The notes beneath the pieces were generated by a model. The model ran no database searches. It saw nothing but the letters and a program-made list of their open reading frames with translations, and had not been told where the DNA came from. From the NCBI RefSeq assembly GCF_013408095.1, contig NZ_JACBZF010000004.1:186001-250000 (forward strand): 64,000 bases of DNA, read 5' to 3'. Positions 9,419-19,910 of this stretch are shown here, piece by piece; positions within the stretch are counted from its first letter, which is position 1; each line of letters starts with the position of its first letter. The position numbers were made by a program, and so were the translations under genes. This stretch comes from Novosphingobium marinum. GTDB taxonomy: Bacteria > Pseudomonadota > Alphaproteobacteria > Sphingomonadales > Sphingomonadaceae.

Positions 9419-9478
9419 CGCCCGCATCTCCCGCAAGCGGACATGCGCGGCGCGGCAGAGGGCACAGGAGTAACGCCG

Positions 9479-11311
<1,833 letters not shown>

Positions 11312-11313
11312 GG

Positions 11314-12282
11314 ATGGATCTCGTCGCGCTCGATATCGGCGGCACCAACGCGAGGTTTGCCGTCGCCACGATCGGCGGGAACGGGGAAATCGCGCTCGAC
11401 GAGCCGATTACCCTGCCGACGAGCGATTACGTCAGCCTGCAAACCGCCTGGCAGGAATTCGCCAAACGGCTCGGCAGGGAGCCGCCGAAGCATGCCGCCA
11501 TCGCCATCGCCGGACCGGTGACGGGCGAAACGGTGCGAATGACCAACAACAGCTGGACGATCCGGACCCACGCGCTCGACGAGCAGCTCGGCCTCGAGAC
11601 ATTCACCGTCCTCAACGATTTCGCCGCCGTCGCGCATGCCGTGGCGCGCGTACCAGACAGCGAGTTCTGCCACCTCGCCGGCCCCGATACACCGCTGCCG
11701 AAAGAGGGCACGATCAGCGTGATCGGCCCCGGTACCGGCCTCGGCGTCGCGCATTTCCACCGCTTCGAGGGCGGCTACCACGTTCAGGCGACCGAGGGCG
11801 GGCACATCGACTTCGCTCCCGTCGACGCAGTCGACGACGCGATCCTGGCCCGCCTGCGCAGCCGCCACCGCCGCGTTTCGGTGGAGCGCATCGTGTCCGG
11901 TCCGGGGATCGTCGACATCTACCACTCCCTCGCCGCGCTCGAGCGCAAGTCGGTCGCCGAACTCGACGACCGCACGATCTGGCAGCAGGGCGTCGGCAAC
12001 GAGGACCCGCTGGCGGCGGCGGCGGTGGAACGGTTCTGCCTCTCGCTCGGCAGCGCGGCGGGCGACTACGCGCTTGCCCACGGCGCGGGCGGCGTCGCCA
12101 TCGCCGGCGGCCTCGGCTACCGCATCCGCAACACGCTGCGCCAGTCGGGCTTTGCCGAGCGGTTCCGCTTCAAGGGCCGCTACGAACAGATGATGGCGGG
12201 CATTCCCGTCAGGCTCATCACTCACCCGCAGCCGGGCCTGTTCGGCGCGGCCGCCGCCTTCGCGAAGGAGCACGCATCGTGA
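11314..12282 (+). CDS. glk: Glucokinase
   Basis: Phosphorylates glucose to glucose 6-phosphate to feed zwf. The 322-residue protein has the N-terminal ATP-binding motif ALDIGGTNARFA, a sugar-binding stretch LNDFAAVAHA and the second phosphate motif GPGTGLGVAH, all typical of the bacterial Glk family (Pfam Glucokinase) rather than the ROK family. The ATG at 11314 follows the edd stop by 2 nt; a TTG three codons upstream is possible but less likely. The stop overlaps the eda GTG start (GTGA). Confidence 0.95.
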   Translation: MDLVALDIGGTNARFAVATIGGNGEIALDEPITLPTSDYVSLQTAWQEFAKRLGREPPKHAAIAIAGPVTGETVRMTNNSWTIRTHALDEQLGLETFTVLNDFAAVAHAVARVPDSEFCHLAGPDTPLPKEGTISVIGPGTGLGVAHFHRFEGGYHVQATEGGHIDFAPVDAVDDAILARLRSRHRRVSVERIVSGPGIVDIYHSLAALERKSVAELDDRTIWQQGVGNEDPLAAAAVERFCLSLGSAAGDYALAHGAGGVAIAGGLGYRIRNTLRQSGFAERFRFKGRYEQMMAGIPVRLITHPQPGLFGAAAAFAKEHAS

Positions 12283-12905
12283 ACGATACCGCAAACGGGA
12301 TCGAGGCCATCATGCGCATGGCGCCGGTCATCCCGGTCCTCGTCATCGACGACGCCGACCATGCGCTGCCGATCGCACGGGCGCTCGTCGCGGGCGGACT
12401 GCGCGTGCTGGAAGTCACGCTGCGCACCGATGCCGCGCTCGACGCGATCAAGGCGATGAAAGAGGTCGATGGCGCGGTTGTCGGCGCGGGCACGGTTCTG
12501 TCCCCCGACGACCTCGACGACGTGATCGAGGCCGGGGCCGAATTCGTCGTCTCGCCGGGGCTGACGACTAATCTTGCCCGCGCGGTCCACGACGCCGAAC
12601 TGCCGTTCCTGCCCGGCGTAGCAACGGCAGGCGACATCATGCGCGGGCTCGACGAGGGGCTCGACCGTTTCAAGTTCTTCCCGGCCGAGGCTTCGGGCGG
12701 CATCGCCGCGCTGAAAGCCATCGCCGCGCCTTTCGGCAAGGCGCGCTTCTGCCCCACTGGCGGCATCACCCAGGCCTCCGCGCCCGACTGGCTGGCGCTC
12801 GACGCCGTGCTCTGCGTCGGCGGAAGCTGGATCGTGCCCAAGGGGCCGCCGGACACCGCCGCGATCGAGAAAGCGGCGCGCGCCGCTTCGGGGCTGGGCG
12901 CATGA
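12279..12905 (+). CDS. eda: KDPG aldolase (2-dehydro-3-deoxyphosphogluconate aldolase)
   Basis: Splits KDPG into pyruvate and glyceraldehyde 3-phosphate, completing the Entner-Doudoroff pathway. The protein has 208 residues from a GTG start that overlaps the glk stop; an internal ATG eleven codons later is an alternative. Class I aldolase landmarks are VIPVLVIDDADHA at the start, EVTLRT, GAGTVLSPDDLDD, and the Schiff-base lysine in FKFFPAEASGG, followed by the phosphate loop CPTGGI. It overlaps the next gene by an ATGA junction. Confidence 0.96.
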   Translation: MNDTANGIEAIMRMAPVIPVLVIDDADHALPIARALVAGGLRVLEVTLRTDAALDAIKAMKEVDGAVVGAGTVLSPDDLDDVIEAGAEFVVSPGLTTNLARAVHDAELPFLPGVATAGDIMRGLDEGLDRFKFFPAEASGGIAALKAIAAPFGKARFCPTGGITQASAPDWLALDAVLCVGGSWIVPKGPPDTAAIEKAARAASGLGA

Positions 12906-15673
12906 GCGGGGTCGCCGCCCTTGTCGAGCGCCTGCAGGACCTGCACGCACGCACCGCCGAAACGCCGCTGTTCAACCCCGTCTTCCAGCTCGCGCTCGAG
13001 CTGTCGCGCAAGCTCGAAAGCGGCGAGCTCACGCTTGACGATATCGCCGGATATGTCGACGAGATGGAGGCCGAGGGCCTGCGCGCCCGCGCCGCGCGGC
13101 TCGACCGGATGCTCTCTCCGGTGGCGCCCGGCGCGAACGAGGCGAAGCTGCGCGCGCTCGCGACCGAGGAGGATTTCGCCGCCTTCGCCGCGCACTGGCA
13201 GCGCCCCCACGCCCACATCGTCTTCACCGCCCACCCGACCTTCCTGCTCAGCCGCGCCCAGCGCGATGCCGTCGCCGCCGCCGCATCGAGCGGAAACGGC
13301 GGCAGCGAGACGATCGAGGTTCCCGAACACCAGCGCGACGCGATCACGCTCGACTACGAGCACGATGCCGCAATGGCCGCCATCGAACGCGCGCAGGACG
13401 CCCGCGACCGGGTCAACGGCCTGCTTTTCCGGGAAGCGGCGGGCAAGTGGCCGAAGCGATGGAAGAGCCTTCAGCCGATGCCGGTGCGCTTCGCCACCTG
13501 GGTCGGCTACGACATGGACGGGCGCACCGACATCGGCTGGTCCACCTCGATCCGCTACCGCCTCGACGAGAAGGCGCGGCGACTTTCGCGCTATGCCGCG
13601 GCGCTGAAGGGCATGGAGCCCGAGATTGCCGAGCGGCTCGAGCGAGCGGCAAACCATACCCGCGACATGGCCGATCGCTTCGCCGGTGACCTGACCGCGC
13701 CCGACGATCTTTCAGCCGCCGCCAACGCGCTGACCGCCGACCATCCCGACAAGCTGACCAGCCTCGGCCCGACGATCTCGGAGCTGGAGAACGAGGCCAG
13801 GCTTGCCGGGCCGGACACCGCCCGCGATCTCCTGACACTGGCCGCCGCGATGCGCGCCGATGGCCTCGGCATGGGCTGGATTCACTTCCGCGTGAACAGC
13901 TCGCAGCTCCAGAACGCGATCCGCCGCCGCATCGACCCGGAAGGCAAGCTCTCGCTTTCCAGCCAGGCCGCGCTCGTCAAGATGCGCGAGCTACTGGCCG
14001 AAGCGAAGCCGCTGCATTCGAATTTCGCTGCGCTCGCCATCGAGAACAGCACCGCGATCCGGCAATTCCTGGCGATGGCGCAGATCGTCCACCACATCGA
14101 CGGCGATGCGCCGATCCGCATGCTTGTCGCCGAATGCGAGCAGCCCTCGACCGTGCTGGCCGCGCTCTATTTCGCACGCCTGTTCGGGATCGAGGAGAAC
14201 GTCGACGTCTCCCCGCTGTTCGAGACCGAGACCGCGCTGGAGCATGGTGGGCGGTTTCTCGACGCGCTGCTGTCCGAGGATGCCTACCGCGACTATGCCA
14301 GGAAGCGCGGACGCATCTCGATCCAGACCGGATTTTCGGATGCGGGCCGCTTCGTCGGGCAGATCCCGGCGGCGCTCGCCATCGAGCGGCTGCAGGGCCG
14401 CATGGCCGAAGCGATGGTGGCGAACGGCCTGACCGACGTATCGGCGCTCATCTTCAACACCCACGGCGAGAGCATGGGGCGCGGCGCGCATCCATCGTCT
14501 TTCGAGGATAGGCTCGCATGGCCGATGTCGCCGTGGGCGCGGCGACGGTTCGTGCGCGCGGGGATCAGGCTCGAACCCGAAGTGTCGTTCCAGGGCGGCG
14601 ATGGCTACCTCTGGTTCGGCTCGCCCGAACTGGCCTTCGCAACGCTCACCCGCTTTGCCGAGATGCCGCCGTGCGCCGCCGACCCGTCGGTCCCCACCGA
14701 CCTGTTCTATCGGCGCACCGACCTCAGTCTCGATCTCTACCGCGCGATCCGGGGCGTGCAGCAGGATTTCCTGCACAGCCGCACCTATTCGCGCGCGGTC
14801 ACCGCGTTCGGCCTCGGCATGCTCAACGATACCGGGAGCCGCAAGTCGCGCCGCCAGTCGGACCTTGCCGCCGACCGCGAGATGAGCCTGCGGCAGATCC
14901 GGGCGATCCCCCACAATGCCGTGCTCCAGCAACTGGGCTACCCCGTGAACCTGATCGCCGGGGTCGGCACCGCGGCAGAGGGCAACCAGGAGGAGATCGC
15001 CGGCCTGCTGCGCGACAGCGAGCGCGGGCGGCAGATCGTGAGGCTGGTGCGCGCGGCCAACGCGCTCGCCTCGATCAAGACGGTCGCGGCCTACGGCGAA
15101 CTGTTCAACTCTGCCTACTGGGCGAGCCGCCCCTATCGCGGCAACGAGCAGCACATTTCGGACGCCTGCCTGACGCTGGCCGAATACCTTACCAAGGACG
15201 ACCGCACCGGCGTCTTCCGCCGCCTCGCCTCCCGCCTTCGCGTCGATGCGCTCAAGCTTCACCGCCTGCTCGCGCTCATTCCCGACGAGGCGCCGATGCC
15301 CGAGCGCGAACAGACCAGGCGCAGCCTGGGCGTTCTCCAATCGCTGCGGCTGGCGCTTCTCAAGCACATGTTCCTGCGCGCCGTGATGGTGCCGCCGTTC
15401 AGCCGGGCCAACGACATCAGCCGCGACGACGTGCTGGAGATGTTCTTCACGCTGCGCACCGAAGACGCGCTGGCCCAGCTGCGCCGCGCCTTTCCGACGA
15501 GCTTCCCGCGTATCGAGGATTTCAGCGTCGACCTGCCCTCGGACTACCCGGACAGCGATGCGGCGGGATATGCCGCGATCCATCGCGACTTCATAGAGCC
15601 GATCGACCGCGCCCACGCCTTGGGCCTGCGCATCACCACCGCCATCGCCAACGAGTTCGGCGCGCACGGGTAA
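12902..15673 (+). CDS. Divergent phosphoenolpyruvate carboxylase-like protein
   Basis: The 923-residue protein resembles PEP carboxylase in length and in the order of motifs: FTAHPTF near residue 115 (catalytic His region; most enzymes have TAHPTE), IHFRVNSSQLQNAIRR, TGFSDAGRFVGQ (family GYSDSAKDAG), THGESMGRGAHP (family HGRGGxxGRGG) and GSRKSRRQSD followed by RAIPHNAVLQQLG. The His of TAHPT and several arginines are kept, but the Arg after the conserved HG is Glu and the Lys of SDSAKDAG is Arg. These substitutions raise doubt about normal carboxylase activity. It closes the ED operon by a 4-nt overlap with eda, so a role in anaplerosis from PEP is plausible but inferred. Confidence 0.72.
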   Translation: MSGVAALVERLQDLHARTAETPLFNPVFQLALELSRKLESGELTLDDIAGYVDEMEAEGLRARAARLDRMLSPVAPGANEAKLRALATEEDFAAFAAHWQRPHAHIVFTAHPTFLLSRAQRDAVAAAASSGNGGSETIEVPEHQRDAITLDYEHDAAMAAIERAQDARDRVNGLLFREAAGKWPKRWKSLQPMPVRFATWVGYDMDGRTDIGWSTSIRYRLDEKARRLSRYAAALKGMEPEIAERLERAANHTRDMADRFAGDLTAPDDLSAAANALTADHPDKLTSLGPTISELENEARLAGPDTARDLLTLAAAMRADGLGMGWIHFRVNSSQLQNAIRRRIDPEGKLSLSSQAALVKMRELLAEAKPLHSNFAALAIENSTAIRQFLAMAQIVHHIDGDAPIRMLVAECEQPSTVLAALYFARLFGIEENVDVSPLFETETALEHGGRFLDALLSEDAYRDYARKRGRISIQTGFSDAGRFVGQIPAALAIERLQGRMAEAMVANGLTDVSALIFNTHGESMGRGAHPSSFEDRLAWPMSPWARRRFVRAGIRLEPEVSFQGGDGYLWFGSPELAFATLTRFAEMPPCAADPSVPTDLFYRRTDLSLDLYRAIRGVQQDFLHSRTYSRAVTAFGLGMLNDTGSRKSRRQSDLAADREMSLRQIRAIPHNAVLQQLGYPVNLIAGVGTAAEGNQEEIAGLLRDSERGRQIVRLVRAANALASIKTVAAYGELFNSAYWASRPYRGNEQHISDACLTLAEYLTKDDRTGVFRRLASRLRVDALKLHRLLALIPDEAPMPEREQTRRSLGVLQSLRLALLKHMFLRAVMVPPFSRANDISRDDVLEMFFTLRTEDALAQLRRAFPTSFPRIEDFSVDLPSDYPDSDAAGYAAIHRDFIEPIDRAHALGLRITTAIANEFGAHG

Positions 15674-15815
15674 ACCGGGCCCGATTAGCGCCGTTAACTT
15701 TTGCTGGCAGCCAGTCCCGCGATGAAACGGCGGGGCACGGCGCTCTGGCGACTCGCGCCGTTAGGCACGATGTTGTATTCTCGCAATTTACCGGAAACGA
15801 GTTCGAGTCTCTGCC

Positions 15816-16499
15816 ATGTCCTTTCCCGTCAACGGAAGAGCCCTTCTCGCCCTGACCTTCACGGGCCTTGCCGCGACCGCCGCCATCATGCTTTCGCAGG
15901 ATCCGCCCGACCGCTCGGTCGACCTGGCCGGACAGCAGGTCGCGATGGAAAGCGAAGGAACCGCACAGGCGCTTCCCGGCATCAACGAGGCGAATGCCGC
16001 CGAGGCCGTTGCCGCGCAGCAGCCGGACCTCAACGACCCCTTCGTGGTCAAGCGCATCCTGCCGATCGACGGACCGATCAGATACGGCGAGTGGCACTGG
16101 GACGAGACCGGCGTTCCCGATGGCCCCATCGTCATCACCGTCGATCTCGAGGCGCGGGTCCTCTCGATCTTCCGCGACGGGCACGAGATCGGCGCCACTG
16201 CCGTCCTGCTCGGCACCGAGGAAAAGCCTACGCCGACCGGCGTATTCCCGATCACGCAGAAGAAGAAGGATCACGTCTCGAACCTCTACGGTGCGGAGAT
16301 GCCCTATATGCAGCGGCTGACCGACGACGGCATCTCGCTTCACGGCAGCCAGGTCGAGTGGGGCTATGCCAGCCACGGCTGCATCGGAATGCCCGAACCG
16401 TTCGCTGCAAAAGTGTTTGAAAAGACCAAGTTAGGCGACCGGGTGTTTATTACTCGCGGCAAGATGGTCGGTTTGGGCGATTCACTGGTCGATTCCTGA
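15816..16499 (+). CDS. Periplasmic L,D-transpeptidase (YkuD family)
   Basis: Cell-wall enzyme that cross-links peptidoglycan or attaches proteins to it through a catalytic cysteine. The 227-residue protein has an N-terminal hydrophobic anchor or signal (about residues 8-26), a linker to residue 75, and a YkuD domain. The domain shows PTPTGVFPI, HG at 176-177 and the catalytic SHGCIGMP motif with Cys189, ending in GDRVFITRG. The preceding 142-nt gap has no evident gene. A hairpin follows downstream. Confidence 0.88.
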   Translation: MSFPVNGRALLALTFTGLAATAAIMLSQDPPDRSVDLAGQQVAMESEGTAQALPGINEANAAEAVAAQQPDLNDPFVVKRILPIDGPIRYGEWHWDETGVPDGPIVITVDLEARVLSIFRDGHEIGATAVLLGTEEKPTPTGVFPITQKKKDHVSNLYGAEMPYMQRLTDDGISLHGSQVEWGYASHGCIGMPEPFAAKVFEKTKLGDRVFITRGKMVGLGDSLVDS

Positions 16500-16599
16500 T
16501 CGTAAATGATGCATGGTGCATTCTGCCGAAGACGGTAATCCCGGCCCCCCTTCGATAAGCACGGGATTTTCTTTCGGAGCGAACGCCGGAAGAGCCGGG

Positions 16600-16641
16600 G
16601 AAGCAATCCAGGGTAAATTACGGGCCACCCTGGATTGCTTC
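16600..16641. repeat. 15-bp perfect inverted repeat between convergent genes
   Basis: The arms GAAGCAATCCAGGGT (16600-16614) and ACCCTGGATTGCTTC (16627-16641) pair perfectly around a 12-nt loop, with further partial pairing of the flanking GGGG and CCCC. It lies between the L,D-transpeptidase (+) and tilS (-), so it may serve as a two-way terminator. The core ATTGCTTCG also resembles short intergenic palindromic repeats found in many bacteria. No clear T-tract follows on either strand. Confidence 0.7.
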
Positions 16642-16663
16642 GCCCCAGCTTTCTTAAGTTAAA

Positions 16664-17668
16664 TCACGAACTTGTTCGCCTCTTCGGCGCTCTGGTCATG
16701 GCCCAGCCAGCGGGCGTGGGCCGCACCACGAGATCGGCGATGGAGGCAGGTCCACCGGCTACGAGCGCCTCGAAGACTCGGGCGACGGTTCCGCCGCGCG
16801 GAGGATCGCCCCCCAGGTCCCCGACCATTCGTGACAGGACGCGCAGCGCCACTGCCTTCGGGGCCTGCGGCCGGTAGACCAGCGCAATGCCGTCGCGGCG
16901 GACGCATTCGCGCCACTCGCGCCGCGCGGCCCATTCGATCGCCGCATCGGCATCGGCAAGGTTCGCGGCACAATCCGCCACCGCCGAAACGTCGAGCCAG
17001 TCGGCACCGGCCAGCGCCTTGCGCAGCCGCGCCCGGTCGAAGCGGTCATCCGCGTTCGACGGGTCTGCCGCTGCCCGGATTGCGGCGCTCTCGACGATCC
17101 CCGCAAGCTCCTCCCGACGCCAGTCGAGGAGCGGACGCACGAGCAGGTGTGCGGTTCCGGGGACGGCGGTGCGCCCGCGCGTTCCGGCAAGCCCCGCCAC
17201 CCCGCTCCCCCGGTTCAGCCGAAGGAGCAGCGTCTCGGCCTGATCGTCGGCATGATGCCCGGTGGCAAGCGCCGCGAGTTCGCGCCGCATGAGCCATTCG
17301 CCGAGCGCTACATAGCGCGCCGCCCGCGCCTGCGACTGCAGGTTGCCCTCCGCCACCGTCACCGCGAGGATTTCGTGCGGAATGCCGAGGTCACCGCACA
17401 GCACCGCGGCCTGCCGGGCCTCGTCCGCGCTTTCGGCACGCAGCCCGTGATCGACGGTCGCTGCCTCGACCCGGCCGGGCAGGCAGGCCGCTGCGAGCAA
17501 GAGGAGGGCGGTGCTGTCCGGCCCGAACGACAACGCGATCCCGATCCGCGCGTGCGGATCGGCGACTTCGGGCCAGACCGACGCAAGCGAGGCAGCGAAG
17601 CGCCCGGCCTGCTCCGTCGTCACTCCCGGAACGTCATCCCGAACAGTCGAGCCCGGAGCGGGTGGCAT
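16664..17668 (-). CDS. tilS: tRNA(Ile)-lysidine synthase
   Basis: Modifies C34 of tRNA-Ile(CAU) to lysidine so that it reads AUA. The 334-residue protein has the N-terminal ATP-pyrophosphatase domain with a PP-loop reading LSFGPDSTAL where the family usually has SGGPDS, followed by TVDHGLR and ATGHHADDQAETLLLRLNRGSG, which are diagnostic for TilS. The C-terminal tRNA-binding part is short. The ATG at 17668 has an AGGGG ribosome site and overlaps the end of the cpoB-like gene by 35 nt; a GTG at 17623 is an alternative. Confidence 0.92.
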   Translation of the reverse strand: MPPAPGSTVRDDVPGVTTEQAGRFAASLASVWPEVADPHARIGIALSFGPDSTALLLLAAACLPGRVEAATVDHGLRAESADEARQAAVLCGDLGIPHEILAVTVAEGNLQSQARAARYVALGEWLMRRELAALATGHHADDQAETLLLRLNRGSGVAGLAGTRGRTAVPGTAHLLVRPLLDWRREELAGIVESAAIRAAADPSNADDRFDRARLRKALAGADWLDVSAVADCAANLADADAAIEWAARREWRECVRRDGIALVYRPQAPKAVALRVLSRMVGDLGGDPPRGGTVARVFEALVAGGPASIADLVVRPTPAGWAMTRAPKRRTSS

Positions 17669-18611
17669 CGTAGAGCCCCTGCAGGCGTCCTGCCGCCTCG
17701 GCAGCGTAGCTTTCGCTGAATTCGGCGAGTGCGATGCAGGCGCGGTTGGTGTCGCCCAGCCGCTTCATCGACACGGCCAGGTAGAGCAGGCTGTCGGGCG
17801 CACGGCCAGCCCGCTTGTCGGCCTGGTAGTTCTGGAGGAACCATTTCGCCGCCTCGCGCGCGTCCCCGGCATCGAGGTATGCGCGGCCGAGCAGGTTGCG
17901 ACCCCAGCTCGCGCGCCAGTGATCGGGGTACTTGTCGACGAAGATCTTCAGCTGCTGCTGCGCTTCGGGATAGAACCCGGCCTCCCACAGGCGGAAGCCG
18001 TAGCTGTAGGAATCGTCCGCCGGATCGTCGGTCGAGGGCCGCGCGACCGCGCTGACCGCCTCGACCCTGCCGGACGAAGGCGTCGCCGCAGCGGGGGCGG
18101 GACGGGCCGCCGCCGAGGCGCCGCCGCTCATCGCGTCGAGGTTGCTTTGCGCCGCGGGTGGGGGAGCCGCGGCCGGCGTTGGCGTGGCGGCAGCCGTCGT
18201 CGCGGCTTCGGTTCCCGCCGCGACGCTTGCCGGGGCGGCGACCGGAGTTGCCGGGCCGAGGCGCGTTTCCATCTGCGCGATGCGGTTGGTGTTTTCCTCG
18301 ACCTGACCGGTCAGCCGCGCCATCTGCGCCTCGAGCGCGTCCATGCGCGTCAGGATATCGGTAACCGCCGAAGTGCTGGCCGGCGGAGTGTTCCCGCCCG
18401 AGGACTGCGCGGTGATCTCGGGCTCGAAGAAGCGTCCGTCGGCGCCGGGGAAGACCTTGCGCTGGAGAGCGCGCACTTCGGCCTCGAGCTTGCGGATGCG
18501 CGCCTCGTCGCCCGATTGCGCCTGCACCGGCACACCTGTTCCGGCGACCGCGAGCGCGGCGAGAGCCAGCGTTGCGGAGCGGAAGCTGCGGCGTCCGTTC
18601 GGTCTTGTCAT
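17634..18611 (-). CDS. CpoB/YbgF-like periplasmic coiled-coil and TPR protein
   Basis: Likely relative of CpoB (YbgF), which works with Tol-Pal and penicillin-binding proteins during cell constriction. The start MTRPNGRRSF gives a signal peptide ending at VPVQAQS. A coiled coil follows (ARIRKLEAEVRALQRKV, then MDALEAQMARLTGQVEENTNRIAQME), then an Ala/Pro-rich linker. The C-terminal about 110 residues form tetratricopeptide-like repeats (YSYGFRLWEAGFYPEAQQQL, LLGRAYLDAGDAREAAKWF). The 325-residue size and order fit YbgF, but no tol-pal genes are adjacent in this window, so the name is by architecture only. Confidence 0.7.
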   Translation of the reverse strand: MTRPNGRRSFRSATLALAALAVAGTGVPVQAQSGDEARIRKLEAEVRALQRKVFPGADGRFFEPEITAQSSGGNTPPASTSAVTDILTRMDALEAQMARLTGQVEENTNRIAQMETRLGPATPVAAPASVAAGTEAATTAAATPTPAAAPPPAAQSNLDAMSGGASAAARPAPAAATPSSGRVEAVSAVARPSTDDPADDSYSYGFRLWEAGFYPEAQQQLKIFVDKYPDHWRASWGRNLLGRAYLDAGDAREAAKWFLQNYQADKRAGRAPDSLLYLAVSMKRLGDTNRACIALAEFSESYAAEAAGRLQGLYDATRSGLDCSG

Positions 18612-18736
18612 GCTCTTCGAATTCCTCCCTCGGCGTGGTGTGCGATCCGAACGTGCCAAATCGCGCCGAAACCCCCGATTAACCAGTTTTGCCCTGAAAC
18701 CGATTGCCCAATGCTCCGGCCCTTGTCGAGGCCCGG

Positions 18737-19780
18737 TCACTCGGAATCGGTGGAATCTTCATCGTCTGCGCCCGGTATCGGCTGGACCACCGGTATCGAC
18801 GTGGTTCGCGGCGAAGGCTGCTGCGCCGCTTCCGCCGCCGCCTTGGGGCGCGGCGACGATGGCGCCTTCGGAGCAGGCGATGGAGCCTTCCTCGCCGCCG
18901 GCGAGGGCGACGGAGATGGCGATGGCCGGGCTTCCTGCGCCGGTGCCTGGCTCGGCGTCGTCGCGGGAGCGGTGTCGCCAGCCGCAGGGGCGCTGTCCTC
19001 GCGCGCCAGCAGCGCGGCAGCGGTGACCGGCCTGTCCTTTATCGTCACCGGTCCGTCGGCGAGCCTCGGGACACGCCGTCCGCCGACTGTGATCTGCAGC
19101 GCGTCGGGACGTGCGGTCCAGATTTGCGGACCCTCCGCATCGGCAGGGACCGTATAGCTTTCGCCTTGCGCCATCTGCTTCTGCATCAGCTGGTCGCCGT
19201 TCGCGTCGTAGAACTTCACCCAGATGTTCGGTTCGAGCGCAGTGAAGACTACCGGCTGCGATGCGGCCGCAGCGGCGAAATCGTCCGGCGCGTCGGAAGC
19301 AGCCGCGCTCTCGACCACAACGACATCCTCCGCCTCGGGTCCCGGCAGTTCGCCGGCGGGGGAAAGGAAGCTTCGCCAGAAAACGTAGATCAGTGCGATG
19401 ACGACAAGGCCTGCGATGGCCGCGATCCACGCGAGGCCGCCTCCCGGAACGCGTGCCGGGTCGCCCGGCTCAAAGGTCTCTGCGTGCCGTCGTTCCTCGC
19501 GGAAATCGCCTGCGGCAAGCTCGTCCCGTACGCTGTCGGCAACGGCATCCTCGTCGACCCCCACCGCGCGCGCGTAGGTGCGCGAGAAGCCGATCGCGTA
19601 GGTCTTGCCCGGCAGGTCCTCGAAGCGATCTTCCTCGATCGAGATGAGGTGCCGCTCCGCGATTTTCGTCTGGGCCGCTATGTCCTCGCGGCTGAGCCCG
19701 GCGGCTTCGCGCGCGCGGCGAAGACGCGAGCCGGTCGACTCGAGTTGCAGTTCTTCAGGCTCTGATACTGTTTCGTCCAT
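18737..19780 (-). CDS. RodZ-like membrane protein with helix-turn-helix and DUF4115
   Basis: The 347-residue protein has an N-terminal HTH_25 domain (about residues 15-80: LRRAREAAGLSREDIAAQTKI, FEDLPGKTYAIGFSRTYARAVG), a single membrane segment near 118-138 (LAWIAAIAGLVVIALIYVFW) and a periplasmic DUF4115-type domain with EPNIWVKFYD and GESYTVP. It ends in a Pro/Ala/Ser-rich tail. This is the RodZ layout, a family that anchors the MreB cytoskeleton. The start MDETVSEPEEL is chosen because the 23 residues upstream look non-coding. It lies 125 nt upstream of the cpoB-like gene on the same strand. Confidence 0.78.
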   Translation of the reverse strand: MDETVSEPEELQLESTGSRLRRAREAAGLSREDIAAQTKIAERHLISIEEDRFEDLPGKTYAIGFSRTYARAVGVDEDAVADSVRDELAAGDFREERRHAETFEPGDPARVPGGGLAWIAAIAGLVVIALIYVFWRSFLSPAGELPGPEAEDVVVVESAAASDAPDDFAAAAASQPVVFTALEPNIWVKFYDANGDQLMQKQMAQGESYTVPADAEGPQIWTARPDALQITVGGRRVPRLADGPVTIKDRPVTAAALLAREDSAPAAGDTAPATTPSQAPAQEARPSPSPSPSPAARKAPSPAPKAPSSPRPKAAAEAAQQPSPRTTSIPVVQPIPGADDEDSTDSE

Positions 19781-19910
19781 TCCGCTCCCGCCCGGAAATG
19801 GTGCATTGGCGACCGCGCGCAGACAACGCGTCGCGGCGGGCAAAGTCAACCGGGAAGCCGCCCTCCGAAGTGGATTATAATAGGTTAACCCTTGCGCTGC
19901 ACCCCGCGCA

